A stretch of DNA of 64,000 bases from Phoronis australis (taxonomy: Eukaryota > Phoronida > Phoronidae). The translations under genes were made by a program, and so were the position numbers. Under the pieces are notes generated by a model. The model did not search any database. It was not told the origin of the DNA and worked only from the letters and a program-made list of their open reading frames with translations. The stretch lies in the NCBI GenBank assembly GCA_002633005.1, contig NMRA01000024.1, forward strand, positions 451,803-515,802, written 5' to 3'. Position 1 is the first letter of the stretch, and the number at the start of each line of letters is the position of its first letter. This document shows, piece by piece, positions 11,862 to 25,668 of this stretch.

Positions 11862-14800
11862 ATGTATGACCGAGCTGTGAGGGAGTCGTTTAGACCCATT
11901 GGGTCCACGGGTGGAGTGGGACCTGGAGCTTATGAGATAGAGACACCGAGCAGGTCTAAAATAAAGTCTGGTAAGTTGTCTTTTGTGTAGCTTCAGAATC
12001 TCTTTATACAATGGGCAAGTTCAATGAGCAGTGCAAACGCTTGTTACAAATTGACCAAAAACGTCAAAATTGTCATTTTTCTATTTTTCAAAAATTTGCT
12101 ACATTTTCCATTGTTTGATGATGACTTTACACAAGCAGGTGTAATAATGAGGTAAAAAATAATTCCCAGGTATATGTGTTGAGGAATTCAAGCAAAGTAA
12201 AACTTCGCAGGTGCACCAAATTGTGTTGCAAAATGTAAAATTTTAACCATAAGTCACTTTGAAATTTTGGTACTGAATACGGCATATTGATCCCACATCA
12301 TAATCGCAAACGAATAATAAAGATTTTCATAAAACAACTGTATGCCTGCAGTTGCATGTTCATGCATCTCTATCTTCACTCCATGCCAAATATTGTAATT
12401 AAACCAAGCCTCCAGCTTTTTCATAACCTCTGACTCAAACTTGCTTTTAGTTCTGCATTAAAAATGTTTTCATGTCATTTGCAGATGGCTATGCACCTTT
12501 CCAATCTATGACCAGTAGAGAAACCTACCTACACATCAATGACTCTTCTATCGCTGCACCGGGACCAGGGCAATATGATCCCGGCTTCGTACAATACACA
12601 GTCAAGGGAGGCAGAACTCTGGCCAACAAGTCAAGACGCTTTACAGAAAACGAGACGCCCGTTCCAGGGCCCGGTGCCTATGCTGTGCAGAAGGACAATG
12701 ACTGGGAAAAACCAAATGCCAAATCTTTTAAGCCGTTCGGTGATAAGTCCCCCAGCAGCTTAAAGGGAGCGGTGAGTAGAGATTGCCGATGGATGTTTAA
12801 TTGAAAAGGTGTGGTACCAAATATTGGTACATGTGGTAAAACACACATTGACGCCATTTATTACACTCAACATTTTGTTAGTTGGGCAAATCTCTGTTGC
12901 GTTAATCACTGTTTCAGACATCCTGCTGTGACTCCTCATGGTAACATGGTTAAATTTTGCTGTGACAAGTTTAACTCAACATTGCAACGAGTGTGAACTC
13001 ATAAGATCTAGAGATTAGTATTAATTATTTACCAAACCAGGACATTTTTTATGTTTGGCGCCACTTCAGTGTACTGATTCCAAGCTTATAGGCATACCCC
13101 TAGCAACCATGGACATGCAATTTTGAACATCAATTTTGGAATTCACCTCTAGTTTTTTTTTTTTTTTTTGGAGAACGATGCAGAGGTGTTACTTGTATCA
13201 TAGACGTGGACAAATTGTGAAAGAGACTGTTACTCTTGAGATAAGCCAATGATTCTCTGAGGGTTTGTTAGCTTTACCATTATAAAACTGACTTGATTTC
13301 TGATCTGCGTTCACCGGTCTCATTCTAGCTAATGACAAATAGAATCAAGTTCAACCGTATGCCGGAGGCACCCTCTATACCCACACCAGGACAAGCGTAC
13401 GGATTTGAAGAAAATGAGGACGGGTCGTTGAGAAAACAGGATCCTCCTGAGAAGGACAGAACTCTGGGTCCCGCCTACTATGCTGTCAATAACACTGTAC
13501 GTCTACTTTTGTTGTAGTCTGTTGCCTGCTCAAAATGATTTATGCAACCGGTTTCACCATTAACTTATGGTTTCTCAAAATCTAGTCATGCACAATTGTG
13601 GGATAGACTGTTCTGAAAATATAGGTAATGCCACTAAGGAAAAGTATTGTTTTACTTCATTCTCAAAAATTCATTATTCAATAGCTATACTATGGTAAGA
13701 AAAAGTAGATGAAAGTTAAAGACACTTAGTACCAACTATGTTAATTTAAATTTTCTAAATACATACAAGGGGCATGCAAGGTGTAAATTTGTCATTTAAT
13801 CTACCATTATCATGATTGGAGGTCAGGAGAAACTTTCTGTGTTTTTAAGGTATTTTTCAATAGAGTTGAAATTTGCTTTCGCAGGTGGACACAGTTCCTA
13901 CCAGAGTATATAAGGGCAATCATTTTGGCAACCGCACCTCAAAGAGAATTGATTTTGTCAAGTCGCATGAGGGTCCAGGTCCTGGCGAGTATGAAGTTCT
14001 GAAGGAATCAACCCTGAAGGCTGAGAATGCAAACATTAAAGATGATCAAAGACAGAGGTTTGAAGCAAAAATCCCACGATACCACGAGTCTATTGAAAAA
14101 CAAGAATCCAAAAAAGTAAGTGTTGTCCCTTCTGCTGTGACAGTTTGATTTTACTAAAAAATAGTTTGTGTTTAGAACTGTTTGAATTTGTTGAACTTTT
14201 AAGATTTTATAGTAATGCAATTACCATCAAGCAAAATTTCGAATCACCTGTGAGAAGAACTGGCTACAGTAAACTGTGTATAGAGCAAACAATGCTTTCT
14301 TTTCATGGACTCTGTTTAAGTTCTTTTCCAATTAAGTTTCCGACTTGTACGTAAATGTCTTCTGCTTCATTTTTCTAGGCAGTCCCAGGTCCTGGTAAAT
14401 ATGAGATCAAAGGAGAATTTGATGTCAAGCCTCCCAAAGTGAACATTGAAGGAATTGAAATTGAACACCCACCATTTCTCTCTCAAGCTAAGGTAAGGTT
14501 TCACTATAGATGTCACTGCTATGCGTTTCAGTGAAAAGTGTTTCCATAATCAAACAATAGGTGGCACTACTAAACATGCTATTTTGCATGCAGCCACTTT
14601 CTGTGGACTTAATGACTGGGTGTTGGGCATGATGATTGCTTAATATGACAAAGCTGCCAGTCATAAGGATATTGAATGCTCTTGCATTTTTGACTTGAAA
14701 CTTATCCATATTCTTCATACTCTGTTACTTGATCATTTTCCTGAATGATGGCAGTCTGTTTCTTTTAGCTGTTCCATGGGTCTGTAGTGTGTGCTTTTTA

Positions 14801-17800
14801 GTAACTGCACAAGTGTTTTGTTTTGTCAATTTCATTTAATGCTTTCTTGCATTGATCACTGGTTGTGTTGACGCCAGTCTAACATCTTGTTTGTTTTATT
14901 TTTAAGCGTTTCGGCTCCTTCGATACAGTCGCACCCGCGCCTGGTTCGTACAATGACCCGAGGGTAGCCTTGGAGGCCTTGAAGAAAGTGAGTGGATTGA
15001 AACGAAGCCCTTTTGGTCAGACCGCTGTGCGATTTCAGCCTCAACATCATGTCAGGAAAACACCCGGTATGTTTTGTTTTATTTTTTTTATAGAGTAACT
15101 CATTTTACATTCATTCTTTTTCATGTACGGTACTCAGAGCTTTCTGATCTTCATTCAGACGATAATGTGAGCATCTGTTTTACACTAGCCCCACCTGTCG
15201 AAAAGCCGACCACTCCTGTCTGTTTGTCTAAATATAAGAAACTAAATATTAAAACTTTATTGTACTTTGCTTAAGTAGACAAATTTTACTCTTACCTTTA
15301 TGTACTTGGCCGCACTGTATGAAACTCAACTTTTCTCCATTGGATAACATTTACGTTAGAGGATCATCAAATCATTATTCATAAAGACAATGTCATGTGT
15401 AATCAGGGTGTGTAATCAATCACAAGGTGTCATTATTGACACACAGTGGATTGTTTAGACGGAACTGAGACCTGAATAGACTCAAGTGAAATATTGTTAA
15501 CCTATTCAAAAACACACTGACTATACAATTACCAGAAACCTAACAGGAAACATGAAATTGAGCCGGTGTATGTGACTACAAAAATTATTTTTTTTGGTCA
15601 GGCGCCAGTACCAGTTGTTTGCTGAGAGAAGTCTCAGTCATGGTGACTCAAGGAAGATGACTTTTTGTGATGTAATTATGTAAATTATCCTGGCTGGCTA
15701 GTCCCAGACAGTCTGGGCAATTACATGGCCTGGCGATTAGGGGAGATTATTTTAAGTGATGTCCATTTCCCTTATGAAATGACCCTTGTCTGAGGCATAT
15801 GTCTGCCTAATCTTCCGGCAATTCAGATCTGTGGATTGTAGCTCTATGACGTACTGTACCCGATATTTTCAAGTGTCTCTTGGTTTTACCGGTACCGGAT
15901 AAATTTGTCATTGGTTCAGTTTTCACAGACTTAGCGGAAATGATTGAGTGTAGTCCTAATCTGTCAACAACGTAAACAACAATGTATAAACAGTTATAAT
16001 AAAAGAAACAATAATTATTGTGATGTCAAAATTAGGAAACTGTCAGTAAGCAATGATAATTGCAGTACTGCGACAGCAAATGTAAATAATGATGTTCATA
16101 ATGATGGCAGTAATGAAAAAATATCAATGTAAAATAACTGAATCTGTGAATACAGAAATGTCATCACGGGTAAAATAACTCTTATAGCAATTCATTTCGA
16201 AAATCACAATGTGGTTTGAAAACCCCTGGCCTGTTTTTTATCTTTTGATTGGTTTGTTCATTATTAGTTATGTAGTCTGGGGTATCTCTCACTACAGAGG
16301 CAGACCCCTGAGAGTCTCAGTAATCCTGCTGGCAGACAATAAGCTCATTGAGTAAATTGTCATGTACAACAGTCACCAACCATATGATCCATTAGCGGTG
16401 GTCTGGCAGGTCTCCGTTCTTGACCCTGGTTTGTTCAGTTGCAAGAACTGTGTCTGGCTGCTGAATCTCACCAATTTCGGACAAAATAATTCCCGAAAAT
16501 GCCTATTTTTCATTTTGCAAGGGCTTCTAGTATCATTGTGAATGTCCACAATTTTTCAAAACTTGTCTGATGGTTGCTGTGGTACACAACCTGAGCATAG
16601 GAAAGCACTTAACTTGGCGCTACGTATGTTTCTTGGAAAAAATTATCAGTCGTATTGTGTCCCAAGGCAATGAGATTTCACTGCATGTGTCTAGTGACGA
16701 ACGTTATTTGACAGTTGCTACTAATTCTAGTATATGCCAAAAAATTTGTATTCTCCGAATTCAATAATTTTAATAAGTTGCGTTATGTCACTGACAGTAA
16801 TTTTTTACCTATATATAGGCGCCCGCTGCAGTGAAATGGGGAATTTTGTTGTATTTATATTCGTCTTATCAGCAGATACAAATATTAAGGAGACTCCTGC
16901 ACTATTATCTGCATGTACATGGTATATATACTTGATTAAATGTTGTTTGTTTATAACCGCAGTCGACCTTTGAAAATTCAAAAAATGTGTATTTGAAATG
17001 AAAAAATTACTGCAATGGTTTTTTAACTCATCCAGGTACTTGAAAGTCTGTAAATATTGCCAAATGCATGCTGTAATTTTCAAGAAAGAATTTTTGTTAC
17101 TTAATATTTCTAGTAGGTATAAGTAAAGAAAGTAATTTTCCTTTTCACAGGCCCGGGCTCATACAATCACATTGGTCTGGCTGGAGAGAGCATGCGTAAA
17201 GCCTACATCGAGTCGACGCGACGTGGCGTGTTCGGCACCACCTCGGTAAGAGTACAGCCCCTGGCCGAGAAAGAAAAGGCCGAGGTCCCGGGGCCAGGCC
17301 AATATCAGATCAAGGAGAAACGATTCTTGCCAAGATACCAACAGCTTTCCGCCAACTTCTCTTCACTAACACAGAGACTAGTGGAAGTGGACCCCACAGC
17401 CAAGGTATGTTTGGGCTTGTGTATTGAGAACCAGTTGAAAACATGACTTTGATTCAGGCCGCCTATTTCAGTATAGTCCATCCTTTCTAATTCTCTAAAC
17501 AGTTTTCTCATTTTCTGTTCATATTGGTAAACTTAAATACCAATGGACAAAGAAAAATTATATAATTTATGACATTTGATTTGAGTCCCTTCTCCAAACA
17601 CTGAGTTTCCTCAGTCTGGCTTTCGGTTCACACTGATTAAGGAGAGCAGTGATGAACATAGGAAATGGTATAATGATATTTTAAAAAAATAGATAAAGTA
17701 ACTTTTCAAAGACATTTCGTGCAGGCTAGTTAAAGTCATGTTTTCGGCAAAGACTGTCTATGCAAATTGTTGCTGTAAACTTCATTCACTCCTATTGATA

Positions 17801-20800
17801 AAAGGGTACTAATCTGATATAGAGTGCCCGAATTTTGAGAACCAGTTTTCTCCACTGAATAACGGGCATCAAACTGGTTCTCAAAATATGGGCACGTTAT
17901 ATCAGACTATTGCTGATAAAAGTCCTGTGAGATGCGTCCTCTTTGAATAAAGCCTAAAAATCAAACAGGCGTTACTAATGTCTATGTGACTTTGATTCGA
18001 ATACTCATGACTTCTCTGATTCCCTACTTGTCTTGGCCTTTGGGGGTACCAGCTGACTCAGCAGACGTACCTCGGGGGACGTGTCAGTCTGTTTTAAGTG
18101 CCTGTGTACTTTTCCAAGACATGGCTATGCATTTTGTTGAACCATAAGTGTTTCTGTAATTCCAGTTTCTGTTGTCAAATGTAGAAAGACTAATTGTAGT
18201 GTTTAAGTGCTTTTCGATGTCGTTTTTTTTTAGGTATATTCACCTCAAACCCTTAATCGAGAGCGACAGTTCCTGGTCTAGTTTAAATTGGTTTTTTTAC
18301 AATACTGATTTTCTAAATTCAAAAAATATAGGATTTCGCTCACAAGCTCTCCATTAAAGGACATATTGGACCCGCATGTCTTTCTCAAGGCTGACATAGT
18401 GTTTGCCTAAAGTCTGCAAAAGTATCAAACACCTGCTGTAAATGAACTTCACGTAGGTCCTTCTAATCATTGTTATTTAATAAAATTCAGACACATGGCT
18501 AGCGATGAGGCCTTAAATGTTTTTTTTTTGTAACTAGTTATCACACTTGTTTCTGTGGTGGCACTCCTATGCTAACAGATGGTGGCCGTAAACTTTACTT
18601 ATCCATCATGAGTCTTCTGTTGTTGATTGCATCAAAACAGTTTTTACATGTTTTCATGATCAGAAACCTCTGCATTGTAAATCTCCATGAAGAAAGGCCT
18701 TAACTATTTTAAAATCTTCATGATTATAAAACACTTAATGTTTTGCACATGTCAGATCAGTGACTTGACCAAAATTCAGTGCCTGAGTAGGGAGCTCTGT
18801 TTTTAATTTTATTTAATTACTAGGCACAAACAAGATCAGGAATAAACTTTTATCTGGCTCATGACATGTTCCCTATAATTTGTGAGTCATCAATTTCCTA
18901 AAATTCTCTTCACTGAACTGCACTGAATGGGCTAGGTCAGTTGTGACCTGAAGCCCCAATCACTGACATGCGTGACCCTCGGGCTGTCCCTTACAAGAGA
19001 CAGCCATCATGTCTGATTAAGCAGTAGCAAAGTTGAATGGGCGACCTGAGGCCGAACAATACTTAAGACTTCAGTAATATAATGCGCAATTTCTAAGTTG
19101 AGGTCTTCTGTATTTCACGGTATTTTCAACACTGAATTAATTAATTAACTTGTATTGAATATTTTCTTGTATGCGGCTTTGAACTTGGTCTAGATATCAG
19201 TTTGAATGTACAGTTTTAATTCAAGCTATTGGATTAGATGGGACGCTCGCTGTCTCAGTGTAAAAGCGGGTATATGTAATTCAAGGGTCAATACCCAAGA
19301 GAAAATATCCCTGTTGTCAGGTATGGTTAAAATACAATTCTTAGTTTAGTTACCATTAAGTTAGACTATAGATAATGCACCATAATTATGGCCCATTAGT
19401 GCCTAACCAACTGAGGCTCCTATTCTCAGGTGATGCCGAGTGTCTGGTTACCAAAGTACACCTGAGACAGGTAAAAACAGGATATTATGCCACTTCCTTT
19501 GCTTCCATTTGTGAGTCCACATTAAACAGTGTGATGCTGATTTCCATTAGTTTGTAAGTTAAAACGCATTTTAAAATAGAAACATAATCCTAAAAGCTAT
19601 TATGAATAGGCTTATCGACATTACAATGTGCACGAGTTTCTAAGCATGAGTACAAATGTGAATTGCTTATTACAAGAAATTGGCAAATATCAAATGTTTA
19701 TTACAAGAAATCTGTACACCCAGAAGATGGACGTCGTCATTCATCCAGGTGACATGAAAATAAAAATGATCTGTATTTTGTGGGATAATTACTTGACTCT
19801 TAACAGTTGTTGCTTCCCGCAAAAGATGGAGGAAATTATTCAAGAAAGTTTACAAAAGATTTTATTTCCGTATTTTTTAACCTTTGTGTGCAGAATTTTT
19901 CCGTAGACTATGTCATCTTGAAAATCATTTTTGGGTGTAGAAGAAACCCAACAATTTCTTGAGGTTTCCTTTTCCTCAAATTTTAGACATTGGTGAGATG
20001 ATTAATGTCTAAATGAAAGAATAGTAAACTTGTCATTGTGTACTGTACTGGACATCATATCTCAACTAGCTACTTACAGATACTAAAAAGTTATCTGCAC
20101 TGAGATGAGAGTCAGTGTCTAGTTCTTAAGTTGGGTTCTCTGATAACAGCCATTAAGACCACTCTGCTGTGTTATCTGAATCACAAAACAAGAGGTGCCT
20201 GGTCATAAGTCCAGCCCACCAATGCTGAGGAGTGATTACGTTTTGACAAGTCCCCATGCATCTTGTATTGAATCACAGCATCATGGTTGAAGGATTTCCT
20301 GAACTCTTGATTTAAATGCTTTCACTACACTTTCTGCAATAAACAAGGGACTGGACCACCAAAGGACAGGACATAAAAACTGACAGTGGTAATTTCCACG
20401 AAGTTTATGCATTAGTCTTAATCGTTTAAAAGTCTTGTTTTGACACAAACCCACTCCAAGCCTGGAGTCAGATGATGATTCTGGTGTTTCATTTCAAATC
20501 ACTCCTTTGCTTTAACTCCAAGTAGGCGTAATTTGATTTAAGCCCCATTAGCCGAGACTTACCCTGTATATAAACTGTGCGTAATGCTAACGGGACATTT
20601 TCAATATTGAGATGTACATTCGGATACAGTTTCTGTCCTCTTCGAAAATCACAAGGGTTTTGAAGATCATGTGTCTGCCTTTCGAGGAACACCCTCGTAG
20701 AAATCGATGGCTTTTGATGCCAGTTGATCACATGCGTTTTCACAAAATTGGCCTATAATTCATTTTTGAAATGGTCAGGTTTGTGAATAAAATTCCTTCA

Positions 20801-23800
20801 TAAAGTTTCAATTAGGTTTGATTGGGAAATTTCTACTCAGGTTTTCAGTGCTGTGTGATAACCTGTGGTGATGATAAAATTGATGACAATTAAAGAACTA
20901 AAGCAACAACAACAACAACAACAACAACAATAGTATTTATAAAATTGAATGCAATAATTATTATCATAATAATTAATTTCAAACACCTTTTGTAAGTGCT
21001 CTGACCAATAAACTACATAGTGTTCATTCGCGCATACTATTTCAATTTTCTAACCACTTAATAGAGTCTGATACATGACTCAGAAATTTCACAGAGAGTC
21101 TGGCAGCTAAAGACCCAAAGCGATTCCACGGAGGTCTTTATGACCAGCCCGTGTCATGTTATTTAAAGCAACATTTATAGATCGTTTAAAATTCCCCACT
21201 TCTCCCATGGCAAGTCCTGCCAACTGTTTCTGACTTCCACCACATGGCCCCTGGTGTAGCCAAGGATTGCATTAACCTTTCAAAACAAGTTATGGCAGAG
21301 AAAGACCAGAAACAGTGAAATATTTGTGGGGGAACCTAGTATCTGTTTCAGTTGGCCATATGGTTTACTTTTGTGTTGGTAGTGAACATGTATCAATTTA
21401 GAAAATCAATCTTGACAAAGAGGCATTCTTTTGTTCCTAGCATCACTGGAGATAATCTGTTTAATGTCTTAAATTTATTTTTTTTATTTTCTACTGTTGC
21501 CATGTCTTTAGTAATTGCAACTAGCGTTCCTTACTCCATTGTACACGGCCCATATCATCTACATAATGTTGCAGGATTTTTTCTGAAAAGTGCAAGCTCA
21601 ATTTCACAAAGAATTTCAGTAGGCCTATTTTATATTTCATGCCACAATGTTTTCTATTCTTTGGCAGTGTATGTTGCACACATTCCTGCAGCACTGACGT
21701 GCATGCTTATCAAGGTTTGCTTTTGATTTTGACTTTCAACACCAGGTAGCAGCATAGGTAATGTGTTCACCCTTGATGAGTTTTTAGTGATACCAGGTAT
21801 TACAGGCAGACAAAGTGAATTAAGATTTCAAGATATCTGTATGGCAATGTCTCATCAATTTTGGACACAATGAGGCAAACAAGTGAAATTGTTTTGCTGC
21901 TTTATCATCTTTTTTTACAAAAAAGTAGCACCACATAAATGATATGTCACTGATATGTTCTTTACCACAACCGCCATCAGACTATGGGTACATTTGACTG
22001 ACTGGATCAACCAACTAAGACATCTGATTGGTTCTTAGTGACAACTTCTGGCTTTTAAACCAATCAAATGTCTTGTTTTGAGAAATTGTGAGCATCCACA
22101 ACAATGTTAAAAGTTTGAAAAACGAAAAAGATCAAATTTAACAATTCTTTTTGTCTGAAAAATTAGTGAGACAACTTATTCATTTTTATGATATGTTGCA
22201 TTAGAGACTAAGTAGGCAAATTCCAAGGTCAGAGGATACATTTTGAGTGTGCTAATAAATGTTTTTGTAGGAAATGCCCCCTCCAGGTTCTTATGATGTC
22301 CATAAGTCTTTCGCTAAGTCTCAGCTGAAGAAGAACCCAGCACCACCCAGGAACAAGGAGGCAGCTAGGAGGAAGAATGCCTTTCAAATGTCTGCCTCGA
22401 GATTTGCCCCCGAGAGGAACCTCAAGAATAGTGCACCCGACCCTAGTGTTCCAGGTGTGTAAATATACAACATTGTTTGAATGCTGTTACCGAGTCGTTT
22501 TTTACTTCAAATGTTCAGTAGTTGAATTATTTTGTTCATTGTCCGTGGTATTGCTTTTTGTGGTAATGCACTTTTATGATATTTTTTGTATTTTTCGTTG
22601 CTGCTTCCACTTGTTCATTTTTGGTGGATGTCTGTATTTCCATCGTGAAATCAAATATTAATTTAAAAAAGGAATTCCTGTCATGGTCAGAAAACTAGCC
22701 ACAAGGTGATTTTGGGTTATGGCTACTGAAAATTGCTGGTAATCAATCAATGCTTGGTGAAATCAATACTTTATTCCAGGCTCCTGAAGTTTCCCTTGAA
22801 TAACATCTAACACCTGGGCCCAACACCAAGCTTTACTCTGAGACTGATAACTGTCTAATCACATTAGGAAAGAAATTCTTGAAATTTAACTCAAACTTGC
22901 GACTTGATTGGTCAATTTTTTGTCAAGTTTCGAATAATGTTTAGTCATCCCATCCGCCGATTTTTGACACAGGATTTTCTCGTGACAACCAAAGTTTGTG
23001 AATTAAAATTGTGCTTTTGTTCATGAAATACTCATCTCTAAGATTACGTGAATTTGAGGAATGCATTCTTGATAGTGTCATACAGTGATGAGTCTGAGTA
23101 TTGTACTTACCTGCCCCCATCTCATCCACAGGCCCTGGTGCATATATGCCTAGTACTGCCGCTCTGAAAGAAACAGGAGGGTTGATGACGACTAAGGACA
23201 AACGATTCAGAATGGAAAAGATCGATGAAACACCTGGTCCGGGTGCCTATGAGGTACGATAACGTTTTGATCATTTGTTTTAAACAGTGTGCCTGCACAT
23301 GCATTTAGAACCCCAAAAATCTTCATCTCCAAAATCGCTCCATCCCTGGCAGCACAATCATGAAATTCCGGAACTGTTAAACTCTCGTTTTATTTAATTT
23401 TTTTGCTTAGTTCTTCTGACAGAAAGAAAATTGAAGTGACGCAAGGCTGGCTATTGAAATACATGGGCATTTGTTTACTTCTGTTGTGAACTTGGGATTT
23501 ACCTGAGAAGACTTGTCGTAGTTATGACACAATTAAACATATTTTTGGGGTCATGGGGTCATGTCTGTAGACTGACATGCCACTTTGTTCTGAATGAAAT
23601 ATTTTTGGTTTGAAAATTTTGTTTTCCTGATGTATAATGGACAGGAATAAGTGAAATTCGTTCCGTACCCCTAAATGAGAACATAGATTAATCAATTATT
23701 TCTGGAGAACAAAAACATCTGGGAACGTATTGCATAGCAAATGAAATATTTTCCAGTTCTTTGTCAGTACATCCACATGACTATTAAGTGAAAAATCATT

Positions 23801-25668
23801 TAACATTGCATCTTTGAGGATCTCATTGAAAACAGTTTCATTAGCTTCATTAACTTATTCAAATTGGTTTCAAGAAAAATCTTTTTAACTCTGTAAAACA
23901 TTCTTTAATGATTCATTCCTAAAAGGTCATCCAGTGAATCAAGATGAGGGCTTGGCATTCAATTAACTTTTTAAATCTTCTAAATGGAAATATAGGATGG
24001 TCATTAGCCTCCTGCTCAGAATTAGTCAGGTGCCCCCTTCTGCTGGACTTTTGACCCTGTCTGGACCGAAAAAAATCTATGACAATTTATGTTAACGGTT
24101 AACGTTAATATAACGGTTCAGAGCTTTCTGAACCTAAAATTATTATAGAATTCTTAATAGACTTGCAAATGATAAGAGAACTGTTTCGACTTTGACACGT
24201 CACACCTCATAAAATTGTTCAGAAGAGTAATAAGTGCAAAACTGTATGTAAGAAAATTAGTGATGTACCTAAGCCATTGGAAGCGTTAACCTATTAGTAC
24301 ACTTTGTTCCAATGATTATTTTCTCAATATGATCAAGTGGCCAGTTTGGTGATATAGTCGACTATTGAAAAGTGCTTTTGCCAAACATTCCATAGTAGTA
24401 ATGGGCTTAATGCGTTGCACAATCTCGGCCAGTAACAAAATCAAATCCATTCACAAATAAATTGTCAGGGGCAGAGCCAGAAATTAAGTCGATTCTTCAC
24501 CGTTTCCCTTCATTGACTAATCAGATTTCATGTGAAATTGACAACCTAACTAGGATTGGCATGACCTCCGCTCAGCTGGCAGGTAGATTGTGTCAGGCTA
24601 ATTTGCGTCCATTCTTCCATCACTGTTATTGCATTGCTCCGCCTAAATCAAGTCTGAATTGGCCTAAATTAGACTACACACAATTAGGGATGTTTATGGC
24701 TAGAATTGGCAAATCCCAACTGAGCAGTGGTCAGTGTTGGCTTCTTGGCTGCAACATTTCGAAATTCCCGTCTGTTCGAACTGAATTAAACGTCTTAAAT
24801 ATTTTGTTGGCTCATGTCTACTGATAACTTTGAAATTGACATGAATGTTACTGAAAATAGTTTTTAGTTGAAGCGTGGCTGAGCTCTTGTCCAAATAAGT
24901 GTTCAGCGTCCTAATTTTATCTGATCGATGATGATTACTGTCAATTGATTATCTAATGCGCTGATTTAATTGCTGGTCAAGTCAAAATTCAGTTCAGGGT
25001 ACGATTCTCGCAATTCCAGCATCATCTTTCCATTCTACGTGTAAATGCCAAGTTGTTAGAATAATGCAATCAAATCTGGCATTTAGTAAATTTACCGATT
25101 GATTGGCCTACATATTGTCCTCTTGAGTGTTAACAGCAACGTATTGTGGGATTACAGCTGGGTGGCGCTGAAACTCACGCGTTCGAAGAGATACAATGCT
25201 TGTCAATAAAAACTGAAGCTTAATCAGTCCTCATAGCTTAGAAACTATTCAGAAAGCTTTGAAAGGGCTATCTCGATACAATGTGAGACTCGAAAGTTGG
25301 CTAGATGGCTCTGCAGAAACAACAGGTTCATTCGTACAAATAATTGCATACAGGTAGTCATAAACAACCCTTATTACATAGACATCCCAACAGGGTTCTG
25401 TTCTCAACCTATTGAGATTACAAAAAGAGAACAATTTCATCATCAGCATATTTCTGTGAAGATGGAGTCGATTACATTTGGCGATAGACCAACACAACCA
25501 TAAGACATTTTCAATATTATCTTCTTATTTTTTCAGTTTTCACCTCTGATTCAAGATACAGTGTTGAAGGGTACCTTCAATGCATCACTTAACAATCCAG
25601 TGTCTCCCCAAGTGGACTCCATGAGGGTTGGATCAACAGCCAAGCACGCGTTCTTGCTCGGAGTGTGA
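11862..25668 (+). CDS. STPG2: Sperm-tail PG-rich repeat-containing protein 2 (STPG2-like)
   Basis: Ten coding exons join in frame with GT-AG introns: 11862-11970, 12485-12771, 13329-13496, 13885-14115, 14379-14492, 14907-15066, 17151-17404, 22271-22454, 23132-23253, 25537-25668 (TGA). They give 586 residues, longer than human STPG2 (about 459, from memory). The protein has about 13 SHIPPO/STPG motifs of the form PGPGxY: VGPGAYEI, PGPGQYDP, PGPGAYAV, a degenerate TPGQAYGF and LGPAYYAV, PGPGEYEV, PGPGKYEI, APGSYND, PGPGSYNH, PGPGQYQI, PPGSYDV, PGPGAYMP and PGPGAYEF. It begins MYDRAVRES, as STPG2 does, and ends KHAFLLGV. The family is linked to sperm and ciliary axonemes, probably as microtubule-inner or microtubule-associated proteins; exact function is inferred. 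The start is the first ATG after the acceptor at 11851-11857. An extra small phase-0 exon inside the 4.9-kb intron cannot be excluded. Confidence 0.92.
13153..13169 (+). repeat. Poly(T) run
   Basis: Seventeen T in the STPG2 intron between 12771 and 13329; possibly the tail of a minus-strand retroelement, but nothing else supports that. Confidence 0.9.
16440..16730 (+). repeat. Interspersed repeat family A, copy 2 (STPG2 intron)
   Basis: It aligns with 9870-10180 along nearly its whole length (CCAATTTCGGACAAAATAAT, GGGCTTCTAG, GTGAATGTCCACAATTTTTC, GGTTGCTGTGGTACACAACC, ATTGTGTCCCAAGGCAATGA). It sits in the intron between 15066 and 17151. By-eye divergence is substantial, so this is an old family. 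Confidence 0.7.
17813..17906. repeat. Fold-back (inverted repeat) element
   Basis: Arms 17813-17848 and 17871-17906 are 36 nt each, match at 32 of 36 positions as reverse complements, and enclose a 22-nt loop. Similar direct repeats flank it: CTATTGATAAAAG at 17792-17804 and CTATTGCTGATAAAAG at 17907-17922. It looks like a tiny MITE or fold-back insertion. Confidence 0.7.
20904..20930 (+). repeat. (AAC)n microsatellite
   Basis: Nine uninterrupted trinucleotide units in the long STPG2 intron. Confidence 0.9.
22017..22074. repeat. Short hairpin with 17-bp arms
   Basis: Arms 22017-22033 (AAGACATCTGATTGGTT) and 22058-22074 match at 16 of 17 positions as reverse complements. It is intronic; function unknown, possibly a decayed MITE. 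Confidence 0.55.
23254..25536 (+). other. Last STPG2 intron (2.3 kb)
   Basis: I see no exon, tRNA-like sequence or clear repeat in this intron. Short open frames at 24462-24824 and 25249-25503 have no recognisable protein similarity. Confidence 0.5.

Larger units (their letters stand above)
17405..22270 (+). other. Long STPG2 intron (4.9 kb)
   Basis: It contains the fold-back element at 17813-17906, an (AAC)n run at 20904-20930 and a 17-bp-arm hairpin at 22017-22074. Open frames such as 19628-19906 and 21352-21726 show no recognisable domain, and the second is an AT-rich hydrophobic reading of intron sequence. The flanking exons are both phase 0, so no exon is required here. Confidence 0.6.

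Noticed and set aside
19240-19310. Possible tRNA-like stretch (GGACGCTCGCTGTCTCAGTG region)
   Set aside because: The arms do not pair into a cloverleaf and the B-box match is poor.
21352-21726. 124-codon hydrophobic open frame resembling a membrane protein
   Set aside because: It lies within the STPG2 intron in AT-rich DNA (Phe/Leu/Val bias is expected there), with no family motif and no support for splicing.
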